Position numbers and translations under genes: made by a program. Source: Hahella sp. HNIBRBA332 (GTDB lineage Bacteria; Pseudomonadota; Gammaproteobacteria; Pseudomonadales; Oleiphilaceae). Taken from it: a DNA stretch of 64,000 nucleotides. The notes under the pieces are model-generated. The model saw nothing but the letters and a program-made list of their open reading frames with translations. It had not been told where the DNA came from and made no database searches. The stretch spans positions 1,984,001 through 2,048,000 of the forward strand of contig NZ_CP132203.1 in NCBI RefSeq assembly GCF_030719035.1, given 5' to 3'. Positions 1 through 8,143 of the stretch are shown piece by piece (position 1 is the stretch's first letter; every line of letters begins with the position of its first letter).

Positions 1-1443
1 TTACTGGTGGATAACCTGGAAAGCGAAGGGGATTTGACCCACCTGGCCGCGCGTCTGATCAGCTCCGTCAGCGCGCCGGTATTACTGCTGGGGCAAAGCC
101 ATTCCATTACCTGCAGTCTGGGCATCAGCAGCTTTCCGGAAGACGGCGACAACGTGGAAGTACTATTGCGTCATGCGGATATCGCCATGTATCGGGCCAA
201 GGAGTCCGGACGCAATGCCTATCAGTTCTTCACCCATCAGATGCAGGACCGCCTCAACGAGCGCCTGAAGCTGGAAAGCAGCTTGAAACAGGCCCTGGAA
301 AATGACGAATTCGTATTACATTACCAGCCTCAGGTGGACCTGAGTACAGGCAAGATCATTGGACTCGAGGCCCTGATCCGCTGGCAGTCGCCCACCTTAG
401 GTCTGGTGCCGCCGGGAGACTTTATCCCCGCTGCGGAAGAGGGGCGTTTGATCTCCGCCATTGGCGAGTGGGTCATCTTCGCCGTCTGTAAACGTCTGCA
501 AAGCTGGCGACGGCAAGGGCTGAAGATCGTGCCGGTGGCGATCAATATCTCGGCTTTACAGTTTATGGAGCAAAAAACCGAGGAATTGGTGAAGCAGGCT
601 TTGAATAAATACATGGTGGAGCCGAAGTATCTGGAGCTGGAGCTGACGGAGTCTCTCTCCATGCTGGATCCGGTTACCTCCATCTCCCTTATGCAGCGGC
701 TCAAGGATATCGGCGTGTCCTTGTCCATTGACGACTTTGGCACCGGCTATTCCAATCTCAGTTATCTGAAGCGCTTTCCCGTCAACAAGCTGAAAATAGA
801 TAAGTCCTTTGTGTCAGGTCTGACTAATAACCCTGACGATTACTCCATCGTCAAAGCCATTATCCGCATGTCCCAGAGCCTGGGGTTGAAAACCATTGCG
901 GAAGGCGCGGAGACGGCGGGCCAGATAGCGCTGTTGGCGGCGGAAAGCTGCGATGCGATTCAGGGCTTTTACTTCAGCCGTCCGCTGCCGGAGGCGGAGA
1001 TTTACGCCATGCTGAAAGAGCGCCCGCGGCTGGACATCAGCGAATTCGGTCGCAACAGGGACAGGGGCGCGGTGCTGGTGGTGGACGATGACGCCAACAT
1101 CTTGCGCAGCATCAAGCGCATTCTGCGTGATGAGGCCTACGAAGTGCTGGTGGCTAGCAATACGGAAGATGCCTATGAAGTGCTCGCACGGCGCGAAGTG
1201 GCGGTAATCGTTTCAGATTTGCAGATGCCAGGAGAAAGCGGCGTGCAGTTTTTCTCCAAAATCAAAACCATGCATCCGCGTTCACTGCGAATTCTGCTTA
1301 CAGGACACGGCTCGTCGGAAAGTCTGGAGCGAGCGATCAACCAGGGGGAAATATACCGCTATATCTCCAAGCCCTGGGACAATACGCATTTGCTGGAAAC
1401 TCTTGCCGCGGCGTTCAAACAATACGAAAAAGGCGCCGGATGA
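1..1443 (+). CDS. GGDEF-EAL-REC protein, c-di-GMP phosphodiesterase (5' partial)
   Basis: The frame is open from the first base, so the N-terminus lies outside the window. What remains is the C-terminal part of a GGDEF domain (AMYRAKESGRNAYQFF), a full EAL domain and a C-terminal response-regulator receiver. The EAL domain keeps its signature (EALIRW), the ELTES glutamate, the DDFGTGYS loop, the KIDKSFV lysine and AEGAE. By family knowledge it should therefore hydrolyse c-di-GMP. The GGDEF active site is not visible. The receiver (about residues 350-475) has VVDDD, the phospho-acceptor Asp in VSDLQMPG and a KPWD end. A receiver at the C-terminus is an unusual order. The gene converges on the hybrid kinase at 1538, with 94 bp between the stops. 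The partner kinase is not evident. Confidence 0.9.
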   Translation, partial: LLVDNLESEGDLTHLAARLISSVSAPVLLLGQSHSITCSLGISSFPEDGDNVEVLLRHADIAMYRAKESGRNAYQFFTHQMQDRLNERLKLESSLKQALENDEFVLHYQPQVDLSTGKIIGLEALIRWQSPTLGLVPPGDFIPAAEEGRLISAIGEWVIFAVCKRLQSWRRQGLKIVPVAINISALQFMEQKTEELVKQALNKYMVEPKYLELELTESLSMLDPVTSISLMQRLKDIGVSLSIDDFGTGYSNLSYLKRFPVNKLKIDKSFVSGLTNNPDDYSIVKAIIRMSQSLGLKTIAEGAETAGQIALLAAESCDAIQGFYFSRPLPEAEIYAMLKERPRLDISEFGRNRDRGAVLVVDDDANILRSIKRILRDEAYEVLVASNTEDAYEVLARREVAVIVSDLQMPGESGVQFFSKIKTMHPRSLRILLTGHGSSESLERAINQGEIYRYISKPWDNTHLLETLAAAFKQYEKGAG

Positions 1444-1537
1444 CGCCTTGATCTTGTCCGTTTCCCTGCCTGACTCTGATCTTCGATCTACTTCCTGTTT
1501 TAACTTTTTCCGGCGCGATGTCTTTGCTGAGGCGCGT

Positions 1538-4069
1538 CTATTTCGCGCTGCGGTCGGCGATGCGTGCTTTGGCGGGGGGGAGCCAGCGCGCCAGCGAAGT
1601 ATACAACTGCTGAATATTGAAGGGCTTGGCGAGGAAGTCATCCATCCCCGCATCCATGCAGCGTTGCTGGTCCGCAGGCAGCGCGTTAGCGGTCAACGCC
1701 ACTATCGGCAAACGCTGGCTGCCCGGGTGGGACTGCTCTGCGGCGCGAATGGCCATGGTGGTTTCATAGCCATCCATGACCGGCATCTGACAATCCATCA
1801 GCACCATGTCGTAATGGTTCTTGGCCAAGCGCGTGAGGGCTTCGCGACCATTCTCCGCGATGTCTGCGGTGATGCCGATCATATTCAACAGCTCAACCGC
1901 ATACTCTTGGTTGATGGGATGATCCTCCACCAGTAAAACGCGTCCGCTGAGCGGCGGATTCTGACTACGACCCGTGGCGCTGCCGCCAGATTTGGCGGTC
2001 AGGGTGGATACGCCACTGGCGGAAGGATCTTTTTCCAGCCACACGGAGAACCAGAAAGTGGAGCCTTCGCCGGGGCGGCTTTCCACGCCCAGCTCGCCGC
2101 CCATCAGTTCCACCAGACTCTTGGAGATGCTCAAGCCAAGCCCGGTGCCGCCATAGGTGCGGGTAGTGGAGCCGTCCGCTTGAGAGAAGGATTCGAAAAT
2201 CTTTTCCTGTTTCTCCAGGGGGATGCCAATGCCGGTGTCGATGACCGATATTTTCAGCTTCATATTACGGGCGTCTTCATCGCTGATTTCCACAATGATC
2301 TGAATACTGCCCTGCTGGGTGAATTTGAGAGCGTTGCCCACCAGATTGGTCAGGATCTGCCGCAAGCGTCCGCTGTCGCCGATCAGGGTTTCCGGGATGC
2401 CGTCGCTGACCGCGCAGATCAGCTCAATGTCTTTACTGTGCGCCCGGGGCGAGAAGATATCTGTGAGGTAGGAGAGCAACTCCGGCAATTTGAAGGGGTG
2501 ATTATCCAGATCCAGTTTACCGGCTTCGATCTTGGAGAAATCCAGGATGTCGTTGATGATATTCAGCAGGGACTCGCCGGAACTGACGATAGTGTCGAGA
2601 TACTTGCGCTGTTTTTCCGACAGGGGCGTATCGGCGAGAATGCTCGCCATGCCCAGCACGCCATTCATCGGCGTACGGATTTCGTGGCTCATTCTCGCCA
2701 GGAATTCGCTTTTGGCCTGATTGGCCTGCTCCGCCGCTTCTTTCTCGCGGCAGGCTTCCTTGATGTTCTTTTTCAGCTCCACTTCCATGAAAATGAAGGA
2801 CTCCGCCAGACGCCCCACCTCATCGCGGGAGCGCGCCGCCAGTGACTGAATCTTGCTGTTCGGCTGATCGTCCTTGAGGAAATCCTGAGAAGGTAATTGC
2901 TTGGCGTAGTTGGTGAGGAAGTCCAGCGGTCGGGAAATGCGCGATACCCAGATAAAGGCGACAAGAATGCTGCCAATGAAGAAAAAGCCGATGACCAGAC
3001 TCTGGCTTTTCACCAGATTTTCCGCCGGCGCGGAAATTTCCTCCACTGGCACTACCACGGAAAGATACCAGTCGAATGGTTTGAAATAGCTGACATAAGC
3101 CACCGCCTGCCGCTCGTCATCGGTTCTGGCCCCGGCGACAAAGGGGTCGCTGTAGTGATAGACCACCTGGCCGATTTGCTCTTGCGCTGCAACCTGACCG
3201 ATCAGCTCGGTCAGCAAGTCCTGCTGCTCGCCGTTCAGCGGCTTGGGCGCTTCGCCATCTTCGCCATTGCCGGGAGGCGGCACCAGCACTTCGCTCTGGC
3301 CGTCAAACAGGTAGGCGTAGCCGGTGTTGGCGACTTTGATGTCAGGGAAGGTCTTACGCAGACTGTCGATAATGGCGCTCATTTTCTTGCGGCTTTCTGC
3401 TTCCACGTACTCGAAGTCCACCATGGCGACAAGCGTCAACTTCCAGTCGGGCAGGGGAAGGAAGTAGCCGATATGACGGCTGTCGCGGTCGCTGCCGGGT
3501 TTGCGCCAGTTGAAGATGGCCTTGTCGCCGGCGGCGTCCAGATTGTCGTCCGCCATGGTCTGATAGATGACGCGACCTTTAAAATCCCGCAGCGAAGTAA
3601 TGTAAGTCGCTTCCACGCTGGGGTCCGGGTGCGCCATGACGCCGCCCTGGCGGTTAAACACAAAGACTTCCACTTCGCCGAAACGTACGTCCCGCAGCCA
3701 CTCGAAAGCCATGGACTCGGCCTCTTCCTGCGAGACCTTGCCCGACTTGTACAGATCCCCGTATACCTTGAAGGAGGACTGCGCGATTTCCGACACGCTC
3801 TGTAAATCGCTTTGCAGGTTGGAGAGAATTTCTATTTTGTCGCCGGTCAACTGATCGTAACCGGCTTTGATATTCAGCTCGACCAACTTCAATACGTTTT
3901 GCGCAGAGGATTCTTCAGCATGAAGCATCGCACGTCCCACATCGCGATGAGTGAAATAAAGAATCGCCAGCGCCGCTATGGTCATAATCAACAGGATGAG
4001 GGAAATTATCCTGGTTCTTAGCGAGTAAAAACGGTAGCGGCTGAAAAAACGGCTGTTAGCTCGAACCAT
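1538..4069 (-). CDS. Hybrid sensor histidine kinase with extracellular Cache-type domain and receiver
   Basis: 843 aa. Order: TM at about 20-40, a large periplasmic region of about 310 residues resembling a double Cache sensor, a second TM near 355-377, HAMP, a coiled linker, HisKA with the phospho-accepting His in MSHEIRTPMNG, an HATPase with LVGNALKFT, DTGIGIP and GGTGLGLSISKSL, and a C-terminal receiver with the Asp in LMDCQMPVMDG. This is a membrane kinase that passes phosphate to its own receiver and then probably to an unlinked HPt protein, since no HPt domain is seen. Its start lies 2 bp after the stop of the binding protein at 4072, so the two binding proteins upstream are probably its ligand-sensing partners. 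No output regulator is adjacent in this operon. Confidence 0.92.
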   Translation of the reverse strand: MVRANSRFFSRYRFYSLRTRIISLILLIMTIAALAILYFTHRDVGRAMLHAEESSAQNVLKLVELNIKAGYDQLTGDKIEILSNLQSDLQSVSEIAQSSFKVYGDLYKSGKVSQEEAESMAFEWLRDVRFGEVEVFVFNRQGGVMAHPDPSVEATYITSLRDFKGRVIYQTMADDNLDAAGDKAIFNWRKPGSDRDSRHIGYFLPLPDWKLTLVAMVDFEYVEAESRKKMSAIIDSLRKTFPDIKVANTGYAYLFDGQSEVLVPPPGNGEDGEAPKPLNGEQQDLLTELIGQVAAQEQIGQVVYHYSDPFVAGARTDDERQAVAYVSYFKPFDWYLSVVVPVEEISAPAENLVKSQSLVIGFFFIGSILVAFIWVSRISRPLDFLTNYAKQLPSQDFLKDDQPNSKIQSLAARSRDEVGRLAESFIFMEVELKKNIKEACREKEAAEQANQAKSEFLARMSHEIRTPMNGVLGMASILADTPLSEKQRKYLDTIVSSGESLLNIINDILDFSKIEAGKLDLDNHPFKLPELLSYLTDIFSPRAHSKDIELICAVSDGIPETLIGDSGRLRQILTNLVGNALKFTQQGSIQIIVEISDEDARNMKLKISVIDTGIGIPLEKQEKIFESFSQADGSTTRTYGGTGLGLSISKSLVELMGGELGVESRPGEGSTFWFSVWLEKDPSASGVSTLTAKSGGSATGRSQNPPLSGRVLLVEDHPINQEYAVELLNMIGITADIAENGREALTRLAKNHYDMVLMDCQMPVMDGYETTMAIRAAEQSHPGSQRLPIVALTANALPADQQRCMDAGMDDFLAKPFNIQQLYTSLARWLPPAKARIADRSAK

Positions 4070-4071
4070 GT

Positions 4072-5247
4072 TTAATCGGGAACCTGTATTTCTCGATAGA
4101 TTTCGTCTGCAGCGGCAAGCCAGTCTGCACGCAGATAAATGCCAATGACTTCCGCCGTCTTAAGGTTAAGGGATATATTGGTCTTCTCCTCAAACAGTTG
4201 TTTCAGGGCTCTGGGGCTCGCCCCGTTTATAACCTGACCCAGGCAGGAAGCCAGGTAATCACCGACGGATTCAAAGTCCGGTCGCGACATACTCATTAAA
4301 ACGCCATATTTTACTTCTTCCGAGCCCAGTTGGGAAAAAGTGGGCAGTTTATGCTTGTTGGCGATTTTAACTATCTTCGGAATGCTGTGCTCATTTACGC
4401 CGCCCTGCATCGTAATGTACAGCGCGTCCACTTCCGGCGCCAGTTTGTCGATGCATGAAAGTACGCTTTCCACCGCTTTGCTGTTGTCCGGAATATCGCT
4501 TAGGGTATAACAACTTACCACTTTGAAGCGATTCTCCTCGGCGACTTTTTCAATATTCTCCAGCGCCGCATAGGCGCGCCCGTCCACAGAGTTCTCGTAG
4601 GCCACGCCGAGGCGCTTGAAGCCTACCGCTTCGTGGAACACCCGTAGTTGCTTCTCATAGCGCTGGGGCGACACTCGGGCGAACACGTGATCATAGCCGG
4701 AATCCTCGGCGCTTTTGATGATGCCTGACTGAATCGGATCGCTGGCGGACAACACGAAGACGGGGGTGTGATGACGGTTGTTGGCCAGGTCCTGACCCGC
4801 CCAGGTGCCCATGGCGAAGACCAGGTCGATATCTTTTCGCCGGTTCATCCGCTCGATAATATCCGTGCGGATTTTCTCTCTGGACTGCTGTTCCCAGTCT
4901 GCGGAATAGTAGGCGTCGCTCAGAAACGTCAGGTATTGGCTTTTGGCGTTCTGCGCCAGCCAGTCCCAAAGGGTGCGGGCGTCGGCCTCGCTGGAAGGCA
5001 GTTCCGCCTGTTCGATCCAGCCCAACGCCATCAGCCCCTGGATGGTCGCTTCAAGATAGTCGTGATAGTTGCCATGAGGGCCGCCTTCGTAATAGGCCAG
5101 CCGCCATGGGGTATGAGCGGGCGGATTTTGCGCCTGTGGCGTATCGGACGGGTGCGAAGCGGCGGCAGGTGGCGTCAAGGCGAGCAGGAGGGTGGTTCCC
5201 AGCACGCCTGTGAAGAGGAAGACAATCCTGGTGATCGAATTGCGCAT
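4072..5247 (-). CDS. Periplasmic binding protein (ABC_sub_bind type), copy 2
   Basis: 391 aa from the ATG at 5247, which has GGAG six bases upstream; the in-frame ATG at 5259 has no ribosome site. A Sec signal peptide (hydrophobic VFLFTGVLGTTLLLAL, Ala-rich cleavage zone) precedes a type I binding-protein fold of the family also seen next to TorS-like and LuxQ-like sensors. It is a clear paralogue of the protein at 5296 (shared YYEGG, MGTWAGQDLANN, SASDP, GYDH, FKRLGVAYENS, GSEEV.YGVL). No ABC permease or ATPase is encoded nearby, and the hybrid kinase starts 2 bp downstream. A signalling role fits better than transport (inference). The ligand is unknown. Confidence 0.88.
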   Translation of the reverse strand: MRNSITRIVFLFTGVLGTTLLLALTPPAAASHPSDTPQAQNPPAHTPWRLAYYEGGPHGNYHDYLEATIQGLMALGWIEQAELPSSEADARTLWDWLAQNAKSQYLTFLSDAYYSADWEQQSREKIRTDIIERMNRRKDIDLVFAMGTWAGQDLANNRHHTPVFVLSASDPIQSGIIKSAEDSGYDHVFARVSPQRYEKQLRVFHEAVGFKRLGVAYENSVDGRAYAALENIEKVAEENRFKVVSCYTLSDIPDNSKAVESVLSCIDKLAPEVDALYITMQGGVNEHSIPKIVKIANKHKLPTFSQLGSEEVKYGVLMSMSRPDFESVGDYLASCLGQVINGASPRALKQLFEEKTNISLNLKTAEVIGIYLRADWLAAADEIYREIQVPD

Positions 5248-5268
5248 GAGATGCTCCATCTTGCTGGC

Positions 5269-5287
5269 GCCCGCTCTGAGAGCGGGC
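5269..5287. other. Intercistronic hairpin between the two binding-protein genes
   Basis: GCCCGCT and AGCGGGC form a 7-bp stem around a 5-nt loop (extendable to 9 bp on paper). It lies between the stop of the 5296 gene and the start of the 5247 gene. There is no T-run, so it is more likely an mRNA stability or attenuation element than a terminator. It could set the ratio of the first binding protein to the genes downstream. Confidence 0.5.
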
Positions 5288-5295
5288 GGTTACGC

Positions 5296-6474
5296 TTATT
5301 GGGGCGTTTCGACCTCTCTGTAAATCTCGTCGCTGGCGCCGAGTAACAACAGGGAGGGATTAAACCCGATGATCTCTGCGGTCTTCAGGTTCAGCGCCAT
5401 TCTCGCCGGTTCCTCGAACAATTGGGGCAACTCGTTGGGCTTGGCGCCATTAAATATTCTGGCCATGGTTTGGGCGTGAAACTCGCCAAAATACTTGAAG
5501 TTGAACTGCGACAGGCTGGCCAGCACGCCATAGCGGACTTCTTCGGAACCGGATTGGGAGAACGTAGGCACGTTGTACTTTTGAGCTGTCTTCACGATCA
5601 CCGGCAAGGTCTTGCGGGTGACGCCGCCCTGTTCGGTAATGTAGATAGCGTCCACTTTCGGCGCCAGTTTCTGGAAGCAGTCGATGACGCTGTGTTCCGC
5701 CATACTGACGTCGGCGATATCGCTCTTGGTGTAGCAGGGCGTGATGGTGAATTTAAGCTCTTTGCTCAGCGCCTCGATGGTGTCCACTGCTGCGTAACTG
5801 CGGCCGTTCTGAGAGTTCTCATAAGCGATGCCGAGGCGTTTGAAGCCGGTAATGTCATGAAATACCCGGATATGGCGATCATAACGGAAGGGATCCATCG
5901 TCGCGTGCAAATGATCATAACCGGAGTCGTCGATACTTTTGATGATGCCGGCGGAGAGAGGGTCGCTCGCTGAAAACACCAGAGTCGGCGTACTGTGTTC
6001 GTTATTGGCCAGGTCCAGTCCCGCCCAGGTGCCCATGGCGATCATCAGGTCGATGTCTTTCTTCTCACTGAGCCGCTTGATGATGTCCTTTTTCATCTGG
6101 GCGCGCAGGTTGTCGTCCCAATTGGCGTTGTAGTGGGCGTCTTTGACGAATTCGATATAGTCGCTTTGGGCCGATTCAGAAAGCCAGCGCCATAGATCAC
6201 TGGTCTGATCGCCCTTCTGAGGAGGGATATCCGCCTTTTTAATCCAGCCCATATCCATCAACGAACGCACTGTGACGATCAGCTCCCGTTGGTAATCCGC
6301 ATACTCGCCGCCTTCGTAGTAGCCGATGCGCCAACGCTGACCTTGATTGGTCGTCGGCTCCATGTTGAACTTAGAGGCGGCTTCAGCCTTGGCGGATGTG
6401 GCCGCAGTGGCGACGCTGGTGAACAGCGCCAATGTCAGTGTTGTCAGAGCGACCAGATAAAGTTTTATCCTCAT
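5296..6474 (-). CDS. Periplasmic binding protein (ABC_sub_bind type), copy 1
   Basis: 392 aa. AAGGAG lies eight bases before the ATG. A classical signal peptide (LYLVALTTLTLALFTSVATA) is followed by the same binding fold as the 4072 gene. The two are similar along their full length, so they arose by tandem duplication. It is the first gene of the three-gene operon binding protein 1 - binding protein 2 - hybrid kinase. Two diverged binding proteins feeding one kinase could widen or tune the ligand range (inference). A solitary transporter component is less likely because no permease genes are present. Confidence 0.88.
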   Translation of the reverse strand: MRIKLYLVALTTLTLALFTSVATAATSAKAEAASKFNMEPTTNQGQRWRIGYYEGGEYADYQRELIVTVRSLMDMGWIKKADIPPQKGDQTSDLWRWLSESAQSDYIEFVKDAHYNANWDDNLRAQMKKDIIKRLSEKKDIDLMIAMGTWAGLDLANNEHSTPTLVFSASDPLSAGIIKSIDDSGYDHLHATMDPFRYDRHIRVFHDITGFKRLGIAYENSQNGRSYAAVDTIEALSKELKFTITPCYTKSDIADVSMAEHSVIDCFQKLAPKVDAIYITEQGGVTRKTLPVIVKTAQKYNVPTFSQSGSEEVRYGVLASLSQFNFKYFGEFHAQTMARIFNGAKPNELPQLFEEPARMALNLKTAEIIGFNPSLLLLGASDEIYREVETPQ

Positions 6475-6624
6475 TCGCTGTTCTCCTTAATCTCCCCAGA
6501 CTGGTTTCCGCAATTATAGTTCCCTAACACCTCACTCGCTTTGACTGCTTTACTGCGCTACTGCAACGTTGTCCATATAACCCTTTGTTTCTATTGCGCT
6601 CTTATGGCGCACTATCAGATCCTC

Positions 6625-8130
6625 CTAGGCCTCGATGGTTACGGGCGCGCCCGCCAGTCGACATCTGCATTCTCCCGCCAGGGTAGCGGCCCAGCCTGCC
6701 GGCATCGCCCCCTGGCCCGCCATCACGTCCGCCGTCGTCTCCAGCAATGAGGCGATATGCGCCTGTTCCACCGTCATGGCGCGAATACGCGCCACGGCGC
6801 TGGCGTCCAGTCCGCCGGCGGCGATGATTTCAATTGGACCCGCTGGCACATAGCCATCATCGCGTGTGCGGGTGACCACGGTTTGCATGCCTGACAGATA
6901 GAATCCTGTGAAGGCCTCTGCGATGGCTTGAAAGCGGGCGTCTTCGCCAAAATGGCGTTGTAGCGCGTTCAATACGCCGCGTTGCATCCGGGGCAAATAG
7001 GAAGCCTGATAGTAACCGCCGGCGCAGGTTACGCCGCGGGCCAGGGCGATGACAAGAAAATTCGTTAATAATGAAGGCAATAGACGCCCTGCTCGAAGTT
7101 CCTGCAATAACGGGCCGGCCGTCAAGGGAACTGCATAGTCGCTTTGTTGTCCGTCCACTGCACGCAATGTCGCCGCGCCTCCGTCTTCAGCCGTCAGGCC
7201 GAGTGATACTCTGCGCCCGGCGTCGTCAACGCCCCAGAACAGAAAGGTGCCGGAGCCGTTGACTCCCTTAAGTTCAGCGTCCAGAGCCTGCAACAAAGGC
7301 TGCTCGAAAAATAGAATGGAAGCGAGACTATCCGGGTTAGCCAAGTCATATTCCAGAAGCATAGTCGCTATTTTTTCCATTTCCAGATAGACCAGCGTCG
7401 GCGCGGATACGTCGGCGGCGAACAGACGGCTCCAGAGACGCTGGTTCAGCATGACCGCCTGGTCGGAATAGTGCGCAGCGGACATCACCGCTTCCGCCCC
7501 GTATTCACCCTGCAGCAGGCTGAGAGCGGCCTCGGCCAGGCGAGAATCGTCGCTACAGGCGGCGCGAACGCGCTTTTGGGCGTTCTGCAGCATATTGGCG
7601 TCGAGGGCGGGAGTGCGGGCGACGATGGTGCGCTTCAGACGGTCGGGAAACAAGGGTATTTTTAGCGGAAAAGCGCCGCTGGCGGCGCATTCGGCGAATT
7701 TCGCCTCGGGATACAGCAACATCCCACGAGGATAGGTGAGATTATTGAGGGGAATGTTGGCGCAGGCGAACACGGGCAGGGTGGCGGCGCCGGTGGAGAG
7801 CCCAAACAACAGCGTGCCCTGCACGGACTGGGCGAAATAGTCCACGCCGTGATGATTGGCGGTCAGAGCGACGGGATGACTGAGAATATCCGCGCTGACC
7901 GCGGCGGCTACTGCTTCGCCGAGCAGAGGCGAGACATAGCTTCGTAATACGTCCGCCAGATCATGGCGTGGTTGAAAACTGCTCTGGGAAAAGCGAAATC
8001 CGCTGCGGGTGTAGTCGCAGACCGGGATTCCAGCATGCGTTTGTAGTGCGCCATCGACGACGGGAAGGCGCGCGCGAATCTGGGTCAGCAGCGTATCGGT
8101 CAGGCTGCTTTCCGACAGGAGTGATGCCAT
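6625..8130 (-). CDS. Unknown protein in DapF-like/MFS operon
   Basis: 501 aa from the ATG at 8130, which has AAGGA ten bases upstream; the longer frame to 8226 overlaps the MFS gene. I do not recognise the family. The protein is soluble-looking, rich in Ala and Leu, with no signal peptide or clear membrane segment, and carries no catalytic motif I can name. A Gly-rich stretch FGLSTGAATLPVF near residue 105 and a run of helical segments in the C-terminal half stand out. It starts 13 bp after the MFS stop, so it is probably co-transcribed with the transporter and the DapF-like epimerase. That makes it a candidate biosynthetic enzyme (for example a ligase or transferase) for whatever the transporter moves. 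This is inference only. Confidence 0.75.
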   Translation of the reverse strand: MASLLSESSLTDTLLTQIRARLPVVDGALQTHAGIPVCDYTRSGFRFSQSSFQPRHDLADVLRSYVSPLLGEAVAAAVSADILSHPVALTANHHGVDYFAQSVQGTLLFGLSTGAATLPVFACANIPLNNLTYPRGMLLYPEAKFAECAASGAFPLKIPLFPDRLKRTIVARTPALDANMLQNAQKRVRAACSDDSRLAEAALSLLQGEYGAEAVMSAAHYSDQAVMLNQRLWSRLFAADVSAPTLVYLEMEKIATMLLEYDLANPDSLASILFFEQPLLQALDAELKGVNGSGTFLFWGVDDAGRRVSLGLTAEDGGAATLRAVDGQQSDYAVPLTAGPLLQELRAGRLLPSLLTNFLVIALARGVTCAGGYYQASYLPRMQRGVLNALQRHFGEDARFQAIAEAFTGFYLSGMQTVVTRTRDDGYVPAGPIEIIAAGGLDASAVARIRAMTVEQAHIASLLETTADVMAGQGAMPAGWAATLAGECRCRLAGAPVTIEA

Positions 8131-8143
8131 GATAAAGAGATCC

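Noticed and set aside
1430..1449. AAGGCG/CGCCTT stem at the end of the EAL gene as a terminator
   Set aside because: The stem is only 6 bp, overlaps the stop codon and has no T-run.
2180..3805. Two long plus-strand frames (2180-2845, 2897-3805) opposite the hybrid kinase
   Set aside because: Both lie inside the kinase coding region, which has all expected motifs on the other strand.
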